The translations under genes were made by a program, and so were the position numbers. Below are positions 26,123 through 34,844 of a DNA stretch of 46,011 bases, piece after piece (the first letter of the stretch is position 1; each line of letters begins with the position of its first letter). The notes beneath the pieces are model-generated. The model saw only the letters and a program-made list of their open reading frames with translations, was not told the origin of the DNA and ran no database searches. This DNA comes from Porphyromonas sp. oral taxon 278 str. W7784 (GTDB lineage: Bacteria > Bacteroidota > Bacteroidia > Bacteroidales > Porphyromonadaceae): the NCBI RefSeq assembly GCF_000467855.2, contig NZ_KI259241.1, forward strand, positions 78,369 to 124,379, in the 5' to 3' direction.

Positions 26123-26806
26123 CTAGAGGGTCATGCCGATATGCAGGGTGAGTCCCGTCGCCCTGAAGGGAGTGACCGTTCGGTCAGGCAAAGAAAGCTT
26201 GTCGAAGGCATTGCACACCGTGCCGATACCAGCACCACAGGTGAAGCGCCAGATATCTAACCCTACCAGCGCCGTGCCGTAGAAACCAGAGATGCCGTGC
26301 ATCGGAGCGAAGCTATAGCCCGGACGCAGGTCTACAAACGGCTTGATCGGGCCACGGACGGGGAGGTAAGCTCGGAGGTGCCCATAGACAGGGATCACCA
26401 TATCTAACGTCTCGACCATGCCATAGATGAAGCCCGAGCCGATGCCGAGGAAGAGACTTCGATTGAAGCGGGCTCCGTAGCTGGCGAAGAGCCCAGCATG
26501 CTGGCGACCGGAAGCACCGAAGAGGTAACCCGCATCAAAGTGCCAGTCGGCACGAGGCACACGGGGCTCTTCGTAGAGGTAGGCTCGGTGCGAGGAGTAT
26601 TCGACCCGCTCTAGGTCGGCGTAGGGACAGATGAGCAGGGAGCCGTCGCTGAGACGGATCTTGACCTGCCCACCAGCTAGCTCCTCGATGATCTGACCGT
26701 AGAGGATCGACCCATTCTTGAGGTAGATGGTGTCAGGCGTGCGCTGTGCCAGAGCTGAGCAGGCGACGATGAGGCACACCAGGAGGGAGAGAAGGAGGCG
26801 TTTCAT
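26123..26806 (-). CDS. Secreted protein, probable small outer-membrane barrel
   Basis: I do not recognise a named family. The 227-residue protein begins with a signal peptide (MKRLLLSLLVCLIVACSALA; cleavage near AQR). Residues about 25-70 form a small beta domain (DTIYLKNGSILYGQIIE ... DLERVEY), a pattern often seen before envelope barrels. The rest has alternating hydrophobic/aromatic strands with Gly-rich turns (GSGFIYGM, GISGFYGTALVGL) and ends LHIGMTL, consistent with an 8-strand-like outer-membrane barrel. It has its own promoter and terminator. The promoter is so close to the ATG that the mRNA may be leaderless. Confidence 0.7.
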   Translation of the reverse strand: MKRLLLSLLVCLIVACSALAQRTPDTIYLKNGSILYGQIIEELAGGQVKIRLSDGSLLICPYADLERVEYSSHRAYLYEEPRVPRADWHFDAGYLFGASGRQHAGLFASYGARFNRSLFLGIGSGFIYGMVETLDMVIPVYGHLRAYLPVRGPIKPFVDLRPGYSFAPMHGISGFYGTALVGLDIWRFTCGAGIGTVCNAFDKLSLPDRTVTPFRATGLTLHIGMTL

Positions 26807-26811
26807 AGGAG

Positions 26812-26819
26812 CAAAGTTA
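26812..26819 (-). promoter_or_regulatory. Promoter -7 element abutting the start codon
   Basis: On the minus strand TAACTTTG ends 5 bases before the ATG at 26806. With the usual spacing, transcription would start at or next to the ATG. Confidence 0.6.
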
Positions 26820-26835
26820 GCATAGTCTACAAAAC

Positions 26836-26878
26836 ACGTCCTCCCCTCATCCGCTCGAGAGCGATAAGGGGAGGACGT
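26836..26878 (-). terminator. Terminator of the susCD/metalloprotease operon
   Basis: A perfect 12-base stem ACGTCCTCCCCT (26836-26847) pairs with 26867-26878. On the minus strand it is followed by GTTTTG, about 25 bases after the 26903 gene ends. Confidence 0.8.
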
Positions 26879-26902
26879 AGCAGGAGGGAGAAGGCTCAGA
26901 GC

Positions 26903-29593
26903 TTACTTGGTGATCTTCTCCAGCTTGCGAAGGAGCGTCTGGTAGTGCAGGCGCAAGGCTTCGCTCTTGGTAGCCGAGAGGGCCTTCTTCAGGAGAGCCT
27001 CGGCACGATACTGGAGGGGCAAGTAGAGGTCGCCCGTATTGTTGATCGCTGAGGTGAAGAGGTCAGCAGGCTCGCCGTAACTATTACCGAAGTTGAGGAA
27101 GCCCACCGCATCCAGCTTCGAGAGGGGCTCGGCCGAATGGGCGTGATCAAGCGAACAGAAGTGCTCGCCACGAAGCTTGGGCAGTAGGGCGATGAAGTCT
27201 TCATCCGTCATGCCCTCGGTGCGAGCTGGTTCTTCCGCCTTGGCGAAGCCCGTCAGTTCAGCAATCGTGAGCCCCGATCGCCCCGTGGTCTTATTCACAA
27301 GATCCTCGGTGTAGGAGGTGATGTAGCGGACGAAGTACTCCTGTAGCTGCTTCTCTGCATGCGTCAGGTCTTCGCGCCCCGCCTCGGTCTTAGCGAAGAC
27401 ACGGGCGTAGACATCGTCAGCATACTCCAGCGGCGAGTACGACGTGGAGTCGAGATAGTAGCTGAGATTGAGGTTGTTGATATTGCGGATGGCCATCGCA
27501 CGCGTCATAGCACCGAGGACGACATAGGGCGAAGAGCCTGCCATATCGCTCATCGTGTGCTCCAGCGCCTCACTGCGGAGGCTATCGATGGAGAGCGCCT
27601 GATCGAGGAGCCACATCGCCGAGGCCTTCTGTGCTGCCTTAGGTACTACCTTGTAGCGGGGAAGCCCGGAGGCTTCACTGGTCTGATAGAGGTAGATGCC
27701 TGGGACATTCAGGAAGACATTGGAGACGTAGCGCAGGGCCTGATTGGAGATGCCATCGTAGAGCGTCTCCCGATGCTCCGCTTCTTCGTCTCGGGGGAAC
27801 CACTCAGCCAGATGCCCCAGGATGTACTTGAGGTTCTTCAGCCCAAGCGTGCTCGCAGCGACAGGATCATCGGACAGATCCTCCTCGATGGACGAGGGGT
27901 CGTAGCGACGGTCACCCATCTGCTGTAGCCCGTAGCGGTACTCGGGGTCGGTGGCATGCTTCTCGATCAAGTCATTGAGATAGCGAGCCTCCACGATCGG
28001 ATCGCCCTTGCTGTCGGGGAAGTAGCGGTACGTCCAGTCGATAGCATACTTATCGTAGGTACCGACGGAGGGCGGGTCGAGACTCACACCACGATCCTCG
28101 GGCTGGGCGACGTAGTTGAAGCGGGCATAGTCCATGATCGACGGTGTCGTCCCGTGCACGGCAGTGAAGGAGGGAGAGCGGAGGGAGTCGATGGTGTAGG
28201 CTGCCGAAGACGCCATGTTGTGCATGAAGCCAAGGGTGTGCCCGATCTCATGCGCTATCACATACTTCAGCGACTTAGACATGAGGCTGTCGGGGAGCTT
28301 CATCGCACGCACCAGAGGATCGACCTGCGCTGTCTGGATGAAGCGCCAGTTGTTGTTGAGCTTCGAGACATCGCTCCAGACGAGCACCGAAGCATTGATG
28401 ATCTCGCCGGTGCGAGGGTCTGCCCAGCTGGGGCCCATAGCGTTCTCGGTAGCGATGGGCACGTAGCGGATACAGTTGTACTTCAGGTTGTCGGGATCGA
28501 AGGTAGGATCGTCCGTAGGGAAGTCCCGCACCTCGATAGCGTCCTTGAAGCCAATAGCTTCGAAGGCCTTGTTCCAGCGAAGCGTCCCTTCCTTCATCGC
28601 CGCCTTCCAGACAGGAGGGAAGCTATTCTCGACGTAGAAGACAATGGGCTTCTTGGGGCGAACGAGCTGGCCAGCCTTGTAGGCAGCGACATCGGAGGGC
28701 TCGAGGCGCCAGCGCTTAGCGAAGCGCACCGTCTCGATCTGTTTTGTCTCGGGGTCATAAGCATTCTTCGAGATGTGGAAGACCCCGATACGGGTATCCG
28801 ACAGACGGGGCGTCATCGGCTCCTCAGGCAGGCGAAGGATGGTGAAGGTAGCCCCAAGAGTCACTGGATAATCCTTCAGTGGGCTGGCACCACCACGCGA
28901 GGAAGTGAGGGTGATGCGGTAGCTCCGGTCGATCTTGATCGATACGTTGTCCTCGAAGGCCTTGATCTCACGCACATAGCTGAGGTCACGCTGGAGAGAG
29001 GACTGGACCTGATAGGAGCCCATGCTCTTGCCGATGAGGGGGAAGTACTTCTGATCCTGAGTGAAGAGCGAAGTGGCATCAAAGACTACGGCGGACTTAT
29101 CCTTATTCCAAGCCTTGATGGGGAACTTGTACAGAGGCAGGTCCGTGTAGCTGGGAGCGAACGTCGGACGAAGCTCCTTCTCCAGCTGGCCCATGAGGTA
29201 GGGATCGGAGTTCACCGCCTCGAGCACGATGGCGCTATCACGCTGGGCAAAGCGCATGTGCACGGGGTTGGAATTCTTGAAGCCGACCATACCTAGCTGG
29301 GGGTTGGAGATAGAGGAGAGGGTGAGGGCTACGAGGACCTCCTTGCCGATGGTCTTCACGGGCAGCTCGATGTAGAGCTTATTGTCCGTCTTGTGCAGGG
29401 TGAGGAAGTCACCCTTAGCCGAGACAATGGCCTTGTCGGTGAGGATCTTCTCGTAGGCACTCTTCTCGGGTGCCTTCTCCGTCGCAGGCTTCTTCTTGCG
29501 CTTGAGGAAGTCGAAGATACCTGCGTGAGCCGTGGCGGGCGCTAGGGTCAGGCTAGCCGCGGCCAGTAGGAGTGCTATCTTTCTATTGATCAT
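26903..29593 (-). CDS. Zinc-dependent metalloprotease, DUF5118/DUF5117/DUF4953 type
   Basis: The 896-residue exported protein has a signal peptide (cleavage near AHA-G), then the DUF5118-like N-terminal segment, the DUF5117 domain, and the DUF4953 metallopeptidase region. The catalytic motif is complete: H448-E449-I-G-H452-T-L-G-F-M-H458-N, a metzincin-type HExxHxxGxxH, followed by the Met-turn SIMDYARFNY. It should be an active secreted or surface peptidase. It is the last gene of the susC-susD locus, 14 bases after a paralogue that lacks the zinc ligands. This arrangement suggests it trims proteins or peptides for uptake by SusC/SusD; the substrate is unknown. Confidence 0.9.
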   Translation of the reverse strand: MINRKIALLLAAASLTLAPATAHAGIFDFLKRKKKPATEKAPEKSAYEKILTDKAIVSAKGDFLTLHKTDNKLYIELPVKTIGKEVLVALTLSSISNPQLGMVGFKNSNPVHMRFAQRDSAIVLEAVNSDPYLMGQLEKELRPTFAPSYTDLPLYKFPIKAWNKDKSAVVFDATSLFTQDQKYFPLIGKSMGSYQVQSSLQRDLSYVREIKAFEDNVSIKIDRSYRITLTSSRGGASPLKDYPVTLGATFTILRLPEEPMTPRLSDTRIGVFHISKNAYDPETKQIETVRFAKRWRLEPSDVAAYKAGQLVRPKKPIVFYVENSFPPVWKAAMKEGTLRWNKAFEAIGFKDAIEVRDFPTDDPTFDPDNLKYNCIRYVPIATENAMGPSWADPRTGEIINASVLVWSDVSKLNNNWRFIQTAQVDPLVRAMKLPDSLMSKSLKYVIAHEIGHTLGFMHNMASSAAYTIDSLRSPSFTAVHGTTPSIMDYARFNYVAQPEDRGVSLDPPSVGTYDKYAIDWTYRYFPDSKGDPIVEARYLNDLIEKHATDPEYRYGLQQMGDRRYDPSSIEEDLSDDPVAASTLGLKNLKYILGHLAEWFPRDEEAEHRETLYDGISNQALRYVSNVFLNVPGIYLYQTSEASGLPRYKVVPKAAQKASAMWLLDQALSIDSLRSEALEHTMSDMAGSSPYVVLGAMTRAMAIRNINNLNLSYYLDSTSYSPLEYADDVYARVFAKTEAGREDLTHAEKQLQEYFVRYITSYTEDLVNKTTGRSGLTIAELTGFAKAEEPARTEGMTDEDFIALLPKLRGEHFCSLDHAHSAEPLSKLDAVGFLNFGNSYGEPADLFTSAINNTGDLYLPLQYRAEALLKKALSATKSEALRLHYQTLLRKLEKITK

Positions 29594-29607
29594 CTTCGGA
29601 TGGGGGT

Positions 29608-32214
29608 CTATTTCTTAGCGTCAAGGAGCTTCTGGACCTTGAAGGCCAGAGTCTGGTAGTGCGCCTTGAGCACACGGTCAGTAGTAGAGGTAGCACGCTG
29701 CTCGAGCAGAGGGCGCACCTTCAGTAGGGCTGCGTACATATACTGCTCCGAGGTGTCGAGAGCAGGGACATTAGCCATGGGGTAGATGCTTGCCGAGGGG
29801 TTGCCACCGCCGTAGCTGGTACGGCCACTCTTGAGGGCCTCGCTGTAGTCGGTCGTCGCATCTAGGCTGACGAGCTTACCATCGACGAGGGTGGGAGTAC
29901 TCGTGAAGCCATAGGGCATACCAGGGGTTGCATTGCGGGGATTGACCGTCGCTGCTACGGACTTGTCGATGAAGGCGATCTGCAGAAGGCGCTCCATGTG
30001 CGTAGGGCTCTTGCCTGCGATCGTCGAGGCAAAGACCGCCTGATAGAGGTCGTCGAAGTATTCGCCGAGGCTATAGCTCTTGGAGTCGACCTGCGAAGCG
30101 ATGATGATGCGGGCACGTAGGTCGAAGATATCCTTGACGATGAACTCGAGGAGCTGGTCGTAGTAGCTGATGTCTAGGAAGCCCTTGCGCTCGAGGCTGC
30201 GGTCAGCGTACTGCTGGAAGTCCTTCGCCTGGCGGAGGAGCCACTGGAAGGCCTCACGCTGCTTCGCCTTAGGCACTACCTGATAGCGGGGCAGACCCGT
30301 AGAGAGTCGGCTCTCCTGACACACGACACCTCCGACGAGGCTCATGACATTCTTGAGCTGGAGGTAGTAGCCCTGGACGACTCCTAGATAGAGGCTCTTC
30401 TTCTTACGACTATCGGGATCGTTGGTGATCCACTTAGAGAGATGCGACTGGATGAGCGCTAGATTCTTCATCGTGAGCTCAGCCGTCTTGATGGGGTCAT
30501 TCCCTAGGTCTTCGGTACGGACAGTAGGGTCGACAGCATAGCGCTGCTCAGGGGCATAGCGGAGATAGGGCTCGCGTACTCGCTTGTCGACACGGGAGAG
30601 TAGCTCCTTAGCCTCCAGTGCAGGATCTCCCTTGAGATCGAAGTAGCGGTAACCCCAGTCTATAGCGAAGAGGTCATAGGCTCCCAGCTGGTCGTTGATG
30701 AGGCGGACACCCTTGTCCGAGGGCTGAGCTAGGTAATTGTAGGGAGCACCATCGAGGATCGAGGGAGCAAGGCCCGACTCCTTGGTGAACTTCGCCGAGC
30801 GGAGCTGATCCGTAGTGTAGGCAGCAGAAGCGGCATAGTTCGGCAGGAGGCCAAGCACCTTACCCATCTCCTGCGAGACGAGCTGAGCGAGCGACTCATC
30901 GAAGAGGGCTTGTGGTAGGCGAGACGAGCGGACAGCAGGATCTACGGCAGCCGTGGCGAGGAAGCGCTGCTTGTGCAGAAGTGCCTCTACATTATTATAT
31001 ATAGTGAGGTTCCCGCTGAAGATCTCACCCGTGTGAGGATCCGTCCAGCACGAGGAGGCTACCGTCTCCTGACTATTGGGGATGTAGCGGATGCAGGAGT
31101 ACTCGAGGTTGTCTGGGTCAAACTGCTTATCCCCCTTAGGGAAGTCGCGTACCTCGATGGCGTTACGGAAGCCAGCAGCTTCGAAGGCCTTGTTCCAGCG
31201 GAGGACACCTTCACGTATCGGGCGGTGCCAGCTTGCAGGGAAAGCGCTATCGAGGTAGAAGACGATCTTCTTCTCAGGCTCAGAGAGCTGACCCTTGGCA
31301 TAAGCCTTCTTGTCCTTGGGGACGAGCTGCCAGCGGTGCGCTAGATATACAGGCTCGCTCTGGTCGAGGTAGTCGGGGAAGGAGACCTTGCGCGTCGTCT
31401 GATAGCCGACACGGGCATCAGCGAAGCGAGGAATAGCCGTAGAAGCCTCCACGGGGAGGATCGTATAGGTCACCTCTGCCGTGAGAGGCATATCCTTAGC
31501 TACGGTGAGCACCCCCATGAGCGAAGCATTGACCGAGAAGTTCATCTCGACACGTACACTAGCGTTGGAGTCGAAGGACTTCAGCCCTCGGACGAAGGTC
31601 AGGTTCGTATTGCGTGTAGAGGTGATCTTGAAGGGACCCTGCTGTGAAGGGATGATCTCGAAGAAGGGACTCGACTCCGTCACCAGCGAGTTGATCTTGA
31701 GGACGACCGTGGAGCTATCCGCCTTGTAGACCTCTGGTGTGAAGGACTCTACCGACTGGTCACGATAGTTGAGCTCGAGGGCCTTCTGTAGCTCAGGCGA
31801 AGCATCACGGCGGTAGACGATCGAGTTGGGAGCCTTCATGACGATGACGCTGTCCTGCTTCTCGAAGCGGAAGACAATCGGAGCAGAGTTCATCGAGCCG
31901 ACAGCTAGGTAGTCGGGGTCGGTAGTAGAGGTGACCTTAGCGCCCATCATCAGCTCCTTGCCGAGGTACTTCGTAGGTAGCTCTAGGTAGACGCTACCGT
32001 CGATCTTGTGGAGGGTAACGAACTTCCCTCGAGCTGTCTCGACTTTCTTGTCCTTGAAGAACTTCGTGTACTTGTCTTCTTTCTTCTCTTTCTTGTCCTT
32101 GGTGTCGTCACCGAAGGCACGAGAGGAGAGAGCTGAGGGGGCCGCAGCGAGGCCCAGTGATCCTGCTGCGATGGCGGTAGCCACGAGCAGGCATCGGATA
32201 CAACTCTTGTGCAT
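29608..32214 (-). CDS. Metalloprotease paralogue with lost zinc site (predicted pseudoenzyme)
   Basis: The 868-residue protein aligns along its length with the downstream metalloprotease and has the same domain order. It starts with a signal peptide and a Lys/Asp-rich linker (DDTKDKKEKKEDKYT). At the active-site position, also residue 448, it reads Q448-E-M-G-K452-V-L-G-L-L-P458-N. All three zinc histidines are therefore replaced, though the glutamate is kept; the Met-turn methionine is also lost (SILDGAPYNY). The frame is intact over 2.6 kb, so this is a maintained protein rather than a decaying gene. It may bind substrate or regulate its active partner. It follows the PKD-like gene after a 260-base hairpin-rich spacer. 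Confidence 0.88.
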   Translation of the reverse strand: MHKSCIRCLLVATAIAAGSLGLAAAPSALSSRAFGDDTKDKKEKKEDKYTKFFKDKKVETARGKFVTLHKIDGSVYLELPTKYLGKELMMGAKVTSTTDPDYLAVGSMNSAPIVFRFEKQDSVIVMKAPNSIVYRRDASPELQKALELNYRDQSVESFTPEVYKADSSTVVLKINSLVTESSPFFEIIPSQQGPFKITSTRNTNLTFVRGLKSFDSNASVRVEMNFSVNASLMGVLTVAKDMPLTAEVTYTILPVEASTAIPRFADARVGYQTTRKVSFPDYLDQSEPVYLAHRWQLVPKDKKAYAKGQLSEPEKKIVFYLDSAFPASWHRPIREGVLRWNKAFEAAGFRNAIEVRDFPKGDKQFDPDNLEYSCIRYIPNSQETVASSCWTDPHTGEIFSGNLTIYNNVEALLHKQRFLATAAVDPAVRSSRLPQALFDESLAQLVSQEMGKVLGLLPNYAASAAYTTDQLRSAKFTKESGLAPSILDGAPYNYLAQPSDKGVRLINDQLGAYDLFAIDWGYRYFDLKGDPALEAKELLSRVDKRVREPYLRYAPEQRYAVDPTVRTEDLGNDPIKTAELTMKNLALIQSHLSKWITNDPDSRKKKSLYLGVVQGYYLQLKNVMSLVGGVVCQESRLSTGLPRYQVVPKAKQREAFQWLLRQAKDFQQYADRSLERKGFLDISYYDQLLEFIVKDIFDLRARIIIASQVDSKSYSLGEYFDDLYQAVFASTIAGKSPTHMERLLQIAFIDKSVAATVNPRNATPGMPYGFTSTPTLVDGKLVSLDATTDYSEALKSGRTSYGGGNPSASIYPMANVPALDTSEQYMYAALLKVRPLLEQRATSTTDRVLKAHYQTLAFKVQKLLDAKK

Positions 32215-32474
32215 GGATGAGGATTATAGTGTGATTACTTTGTTCTGTGGGGGAGCGAAAAGGAGGCGATACCGAGGAGTAGATACCCTGAGGCAAGTCT
32301 CCGACACACGGCTCCTTCTACCCCTCCGATAGCTCCTTCACTACCCGAGCCCTCTAGCTTGAGGGGGATAGCACACCGAAGCCCCGTAGCCCCTTCCTCT
32401 ATGGGATAGGCTACTGGGGCGACGGAGGAGCAGGCCTCCCTCCCCGGGAGGATCAGCGGGAGGGAGGCGGTATA
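32215..32474 (-). other. Hairpin-rich spacer inside the susCD/metalloprotease locus
   Basis: No gene or good promoter is seen. On either strand the stretch can form CCCTC/GAGGG (32351 area), GCCCC-GTAGCC with GGCTAC-TGGGGC (32381-32391 with 32409-32420) and a strong GC stem (32434-32468). Spacers elsewhere in the locus are 12-16 bases. Confidence 0.5.
32434..32468 (-). terminator. Hairpin after the PKD-like lipoprotein gene
   Basis: GCCTCCCTCCC (32434-32444) pairs perfectly with 32458-32468, just 6 bases after the stop. There is no T-tract on the minus strand, so partial termination or protection of the upstream mRNA from decay is more likely than full termination. Confidence 0.5.
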
Positions 32475-33974
32475 TTAGCGACTGAATTGACGGTAGATGA
32501 TCTGCTTGATCTTGCCCGTGACACCCGTCTCTGCCTTGATGAGCTGAGGAGTGATCCCCGTGACATCGTAGCTGTAGATCGAGCCAACGAACCCTGATCC
32601 CGTGCCATTCGCCCCGATGAAGAGACGATTGTCTGTGGTCAGTGCCATCGAAGCGATCGTCTGCCCTGAGGGGAGGGAGATCCACGCTCGATGATCCGTC
32701 GCAGTCGTATTGGCCATGTTGTAGAAGTACACCTTGTCTGCCGTCGCCACCAGTGCAGCCGTACCAGCTAGCGTAGGTTGCAAGTGAGTAGGAGTACCTT
32801 CGGTGAACTCCACCAAGGAGACCGCTGCCCCGTCGAGCGTAGTCGTGCCAGCGAAGTCCCCAGCACGCAGGCGAGCGACGAAGTACTTGCTGTCGGAATT
32901 GCGCTTGAGTAGCAGGAGCGTGTAGTTGTAGGTGAAGTTGCCTTCCCCTCCACTCTTCATATCGATGAGTGTCATCCCTTCGAAGGGATTGGTCTCCTCG
33001 GGAGCTCCTCCAGGGAAGGAGCTTGCCGTAAGGGTACGGACCTTCTTGACCATGACTCTTGAGCCGAGGGACATGTACAGCAGGTTGCTTCCTGCATTGT
33101 CAAAGAAGGCAATCCCTTCACTGATACGTTTCCCGGTGAGCGCTCGCCAGTTCACCAGCGCATTAGCTAGAGAGTAGTTAGGAGCGACACGAGAGATATT
33201 AAAGTCCTGTCGCTTGGAGGGGACAGTCACCGAGCGCTCCATCTCCCAGAGGTTATGCCCGGAGATGAAGTACTCCTTGACGGTAGCCTGGTTGCCACTC
33301 GCATGGCTGACCTCTACCGGATTAGTGAAGGAGATACGAGGCGTGAGCACCTTCAGGGAGTCTGCCGACAGGCGGTAGTAGCGTGTAGGCGTACCGAGAG
33401 AGATCCCGAGGAAGCCACGTGAGGCTCCTGCTCCGGGTACATAACGATAGATGAGGAAGGACTGAGGATCCCCCGTCATATCGATCGTGGGATTACTTCT
33501 GCCGAAGGCATCGAGGTCGAAGTCCTCCGTCTTCGCCCCCCCAGGGAGGTAAGAGAGGATCGTCTTGCCTTCGTGCCCCGCTAGGACGTAGAGTCCATCC
33601 ACGTAGCGGAAGGGGACGTCGATCGTGAAGCGGAAGAAGTACGAGCCGTCAGGCGTGTACATACGTAGACGAGCATCATGCTTACCATAGCTCGTAGGGC
33701 TATAGGAGAGATCCTTCTCCGTAGAGACGACCACGCCATCGACGATCCACTCATAGGAGGGCGTCACAGATGCGCCCGTCGTGATGGTATATGCGGGCGA
33801 CTTGATCACGGTGACCTCACCGAAGGTAGCCGTCTGCACCGAGGCGATGGGCTCTGTTACCTTGACGACAGCCAGAGGGTGATCGCCATTGACCGAGTGG
33901 TCCTTGTAGCAGGAGGAGAAGAGTGAGAGGGCCAGGAGAAGGCCCAGTGACTTATAGATCTTATTCATCTTCAT
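32475..33974 (-). CDS. PKD-like family lipoprotein
   Basis: The 499-residue protein has a lipoprotein signal with lipobox FSSC (about residue 22). Residues about 40-120 form a PKD/Ig-like domain (PSYEWIVDGVVVSTEKDLSY, then HDARLRMYTPDG), matching the PKD-like family found after DUF4843 genes in Bacteroidales. The rest has repeated blade-like strands, including RLFIGANGTGSGFVGSIYSYD, suggestive of a beta-propeller. It is probably a surface lipoprotein that binds the ligand of the SusC/SusD pair. The start at MKMNK leaves 15 bases from the DUF4843 gene; the second Met is also possible. Confidence 0.8.
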   Translation of the reverse strand: MKMNKIYKSLGLLLALSLFSSCYKDHSVNGDHPLAVVKVTEPIASVQTATFGEVTVIKSPAYTITTGASVTPSYEWIVDGVVVSTEKDLSYSPTSYGKHDARLRMYTPDGSYFFRFTIDVPFRYVDGLYVLAGHEGKTILSYLPGGAKTEDFDLDAFGRSNPTIDMTGDPQSFLIYRYVPGAGASRGFLGISLGTPTRYYRLSADSLKVLTPRISFTNPVEVSHASGNQATVKEYFISGHNLWEMERSVTVPSKRQDFNISRVAPNYSLANALVNWRALTGKRISEGIAFFDNAGSNLLYMSLGSRVMVKKVRTLTASSFPGGAPEETNPFEGMTLIDMKSGGEGNFTYNYTLLLLKRNSDSKYFVARLRAGDFAGTTTLDGAAVSLVEFTEGTPTHLQPTLAGTAALVATADKVYFYNMANTTATDHRAWISLPSGQTIASMALTTDNRLFIGANGTGSGFVGSIYSYDVTGITPQLIKAETGVTGKIKQIIYRQFSR

Positions 33975-33989
33975 TCGTACTCTGTGAGG

Positions 33990-34832
33990 TTAGCGATACT
34001 GAGATAGGAGCTCCACCAGCTTTTTAGGCTTTTTCTCACCATGCTCATCCATATACTTCTCGAGGCGGAGCAGGAGGGGATACTGAATGTTAGCATCAGA
34101 CTTATAAAGCGCCTCCTGCACGGGGTCTTCCCCATTCTTAGGGAGACCGTAGGCATTGATGAGCATACGGTACTTCCCCTCACTATACTTCCCGAGGTAG
34201 ACATCCTGGAGGTAGCCCCACCAGAAGGGGATCTGGAGCTGGTTCGTCACACAGAGGACTATCGTATTGCGCTTGTTGAGTGCCGTACGCAGGTCAGGTG
34301 TAGAGCCTAGGTGTAGCGTGAGGGTATCGTACTTGAGTAGGGGCTCGTCGCCAGGCTGCATCTCCGAGAGAGCATCTAGGAGCGTGCGTACACCATCACG
34401 GATGATGATGTACTTACCGTTCTCCTGCTGGACGGTGGAGATCTTCGAGCGATTGAGCTGGATCGTGAAGCGCCCCCGGATGGAGTCAGCAGGGATCGTA
34501 TAGCTGGATGCCAAGGCATCGAACTGCTCACCAGCCTTAGCCGTAGAGCGGGACTCATCGACCAGCACCTTGTAGGAGAGCGGTGAAGAGGAGAGTCGAC
34601 CAAGTAGGTCCACCTCGAAGGTATAGGGGATCTTCCCATTGACGTCCTCTAGGAGGGCGAGGTTCTGCACTGTGATGGTGTCTGCCCCTTCCTTGGAGAA
34701 GTAGGCGACACGTGACTCATTGTAGAAGCCATCCTTGCTGTACTCTCCGTCGTAGAGCTCAGACTTGGAGCAAGACCCCAAGAGGCCAAGAGAGCCGAGG
34801 GCAAGCAGGGCTAGAGCATATCTTCTGTTCAT
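33990..34832 (-). CDS. DUF4843 lipoprotein
   Basis: The 280-residue protein has a lipoprotein signal with lipobox LGSC (C21). The body fits DUF4843: beta-rich sequence beginning RVAYFSKEGADTITVQN, with TIPADSIRGRFTIQLNRS and a C-terminal domain near WWGYLQDVYLGKYSEGKYRML. This family regularly sits between SusD and PKD-like proteins. It is presumably an outer-leaflet accessory protein for ligand binding. The molecular role is not known. Confidence 0.85.
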   Translation of the reverse strand: MNRRYALALLALGSLGLLGSCSKSELYDGEYSKDGFYNESRVAYFSKEGADTITVQNLALLEDVNGKIPYTFEVDLLGRLSSSPLSYKVLVDESRSTAKAGEQFDALASSYTIPADSIRGRFTIQLNRSKISTVQQENGKYIIIRDGVRTLLDALSEMQPGDEPLLKYDTLTLHLGSTPDLRTALNKRNTIVLCVTNQLQIPFWWGYLQDVYLGKYSEGKYRMLINAYGLPKNGEDPVQEALYKSDANIQYPLLLRLEKYMDEHGEKKPKKLVELLSQYR

Positions 34833-34844
34833 TGTCGTTGGCTT

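Noticed and set aside
25906-26260. Plus-strand open frames upstream of and across the barrel-like gene's 3' end
   Set aside because: They cross the terminator at 26045-26085 and part of the opposite gene; composition is low-complexity and unlike a real protein.
27956-29296. 446-residue plus-strand open frame
   Set aside because: It is antisense to the metalloprotease gene and arises from GC-rich codon usage.
32006-32332. 108-residue plus-strand open frame
   Set aside because: Most of it is antisense to the N-terminus of the pseudo-metalloprotease; the rest is hairpin-forming spacer.
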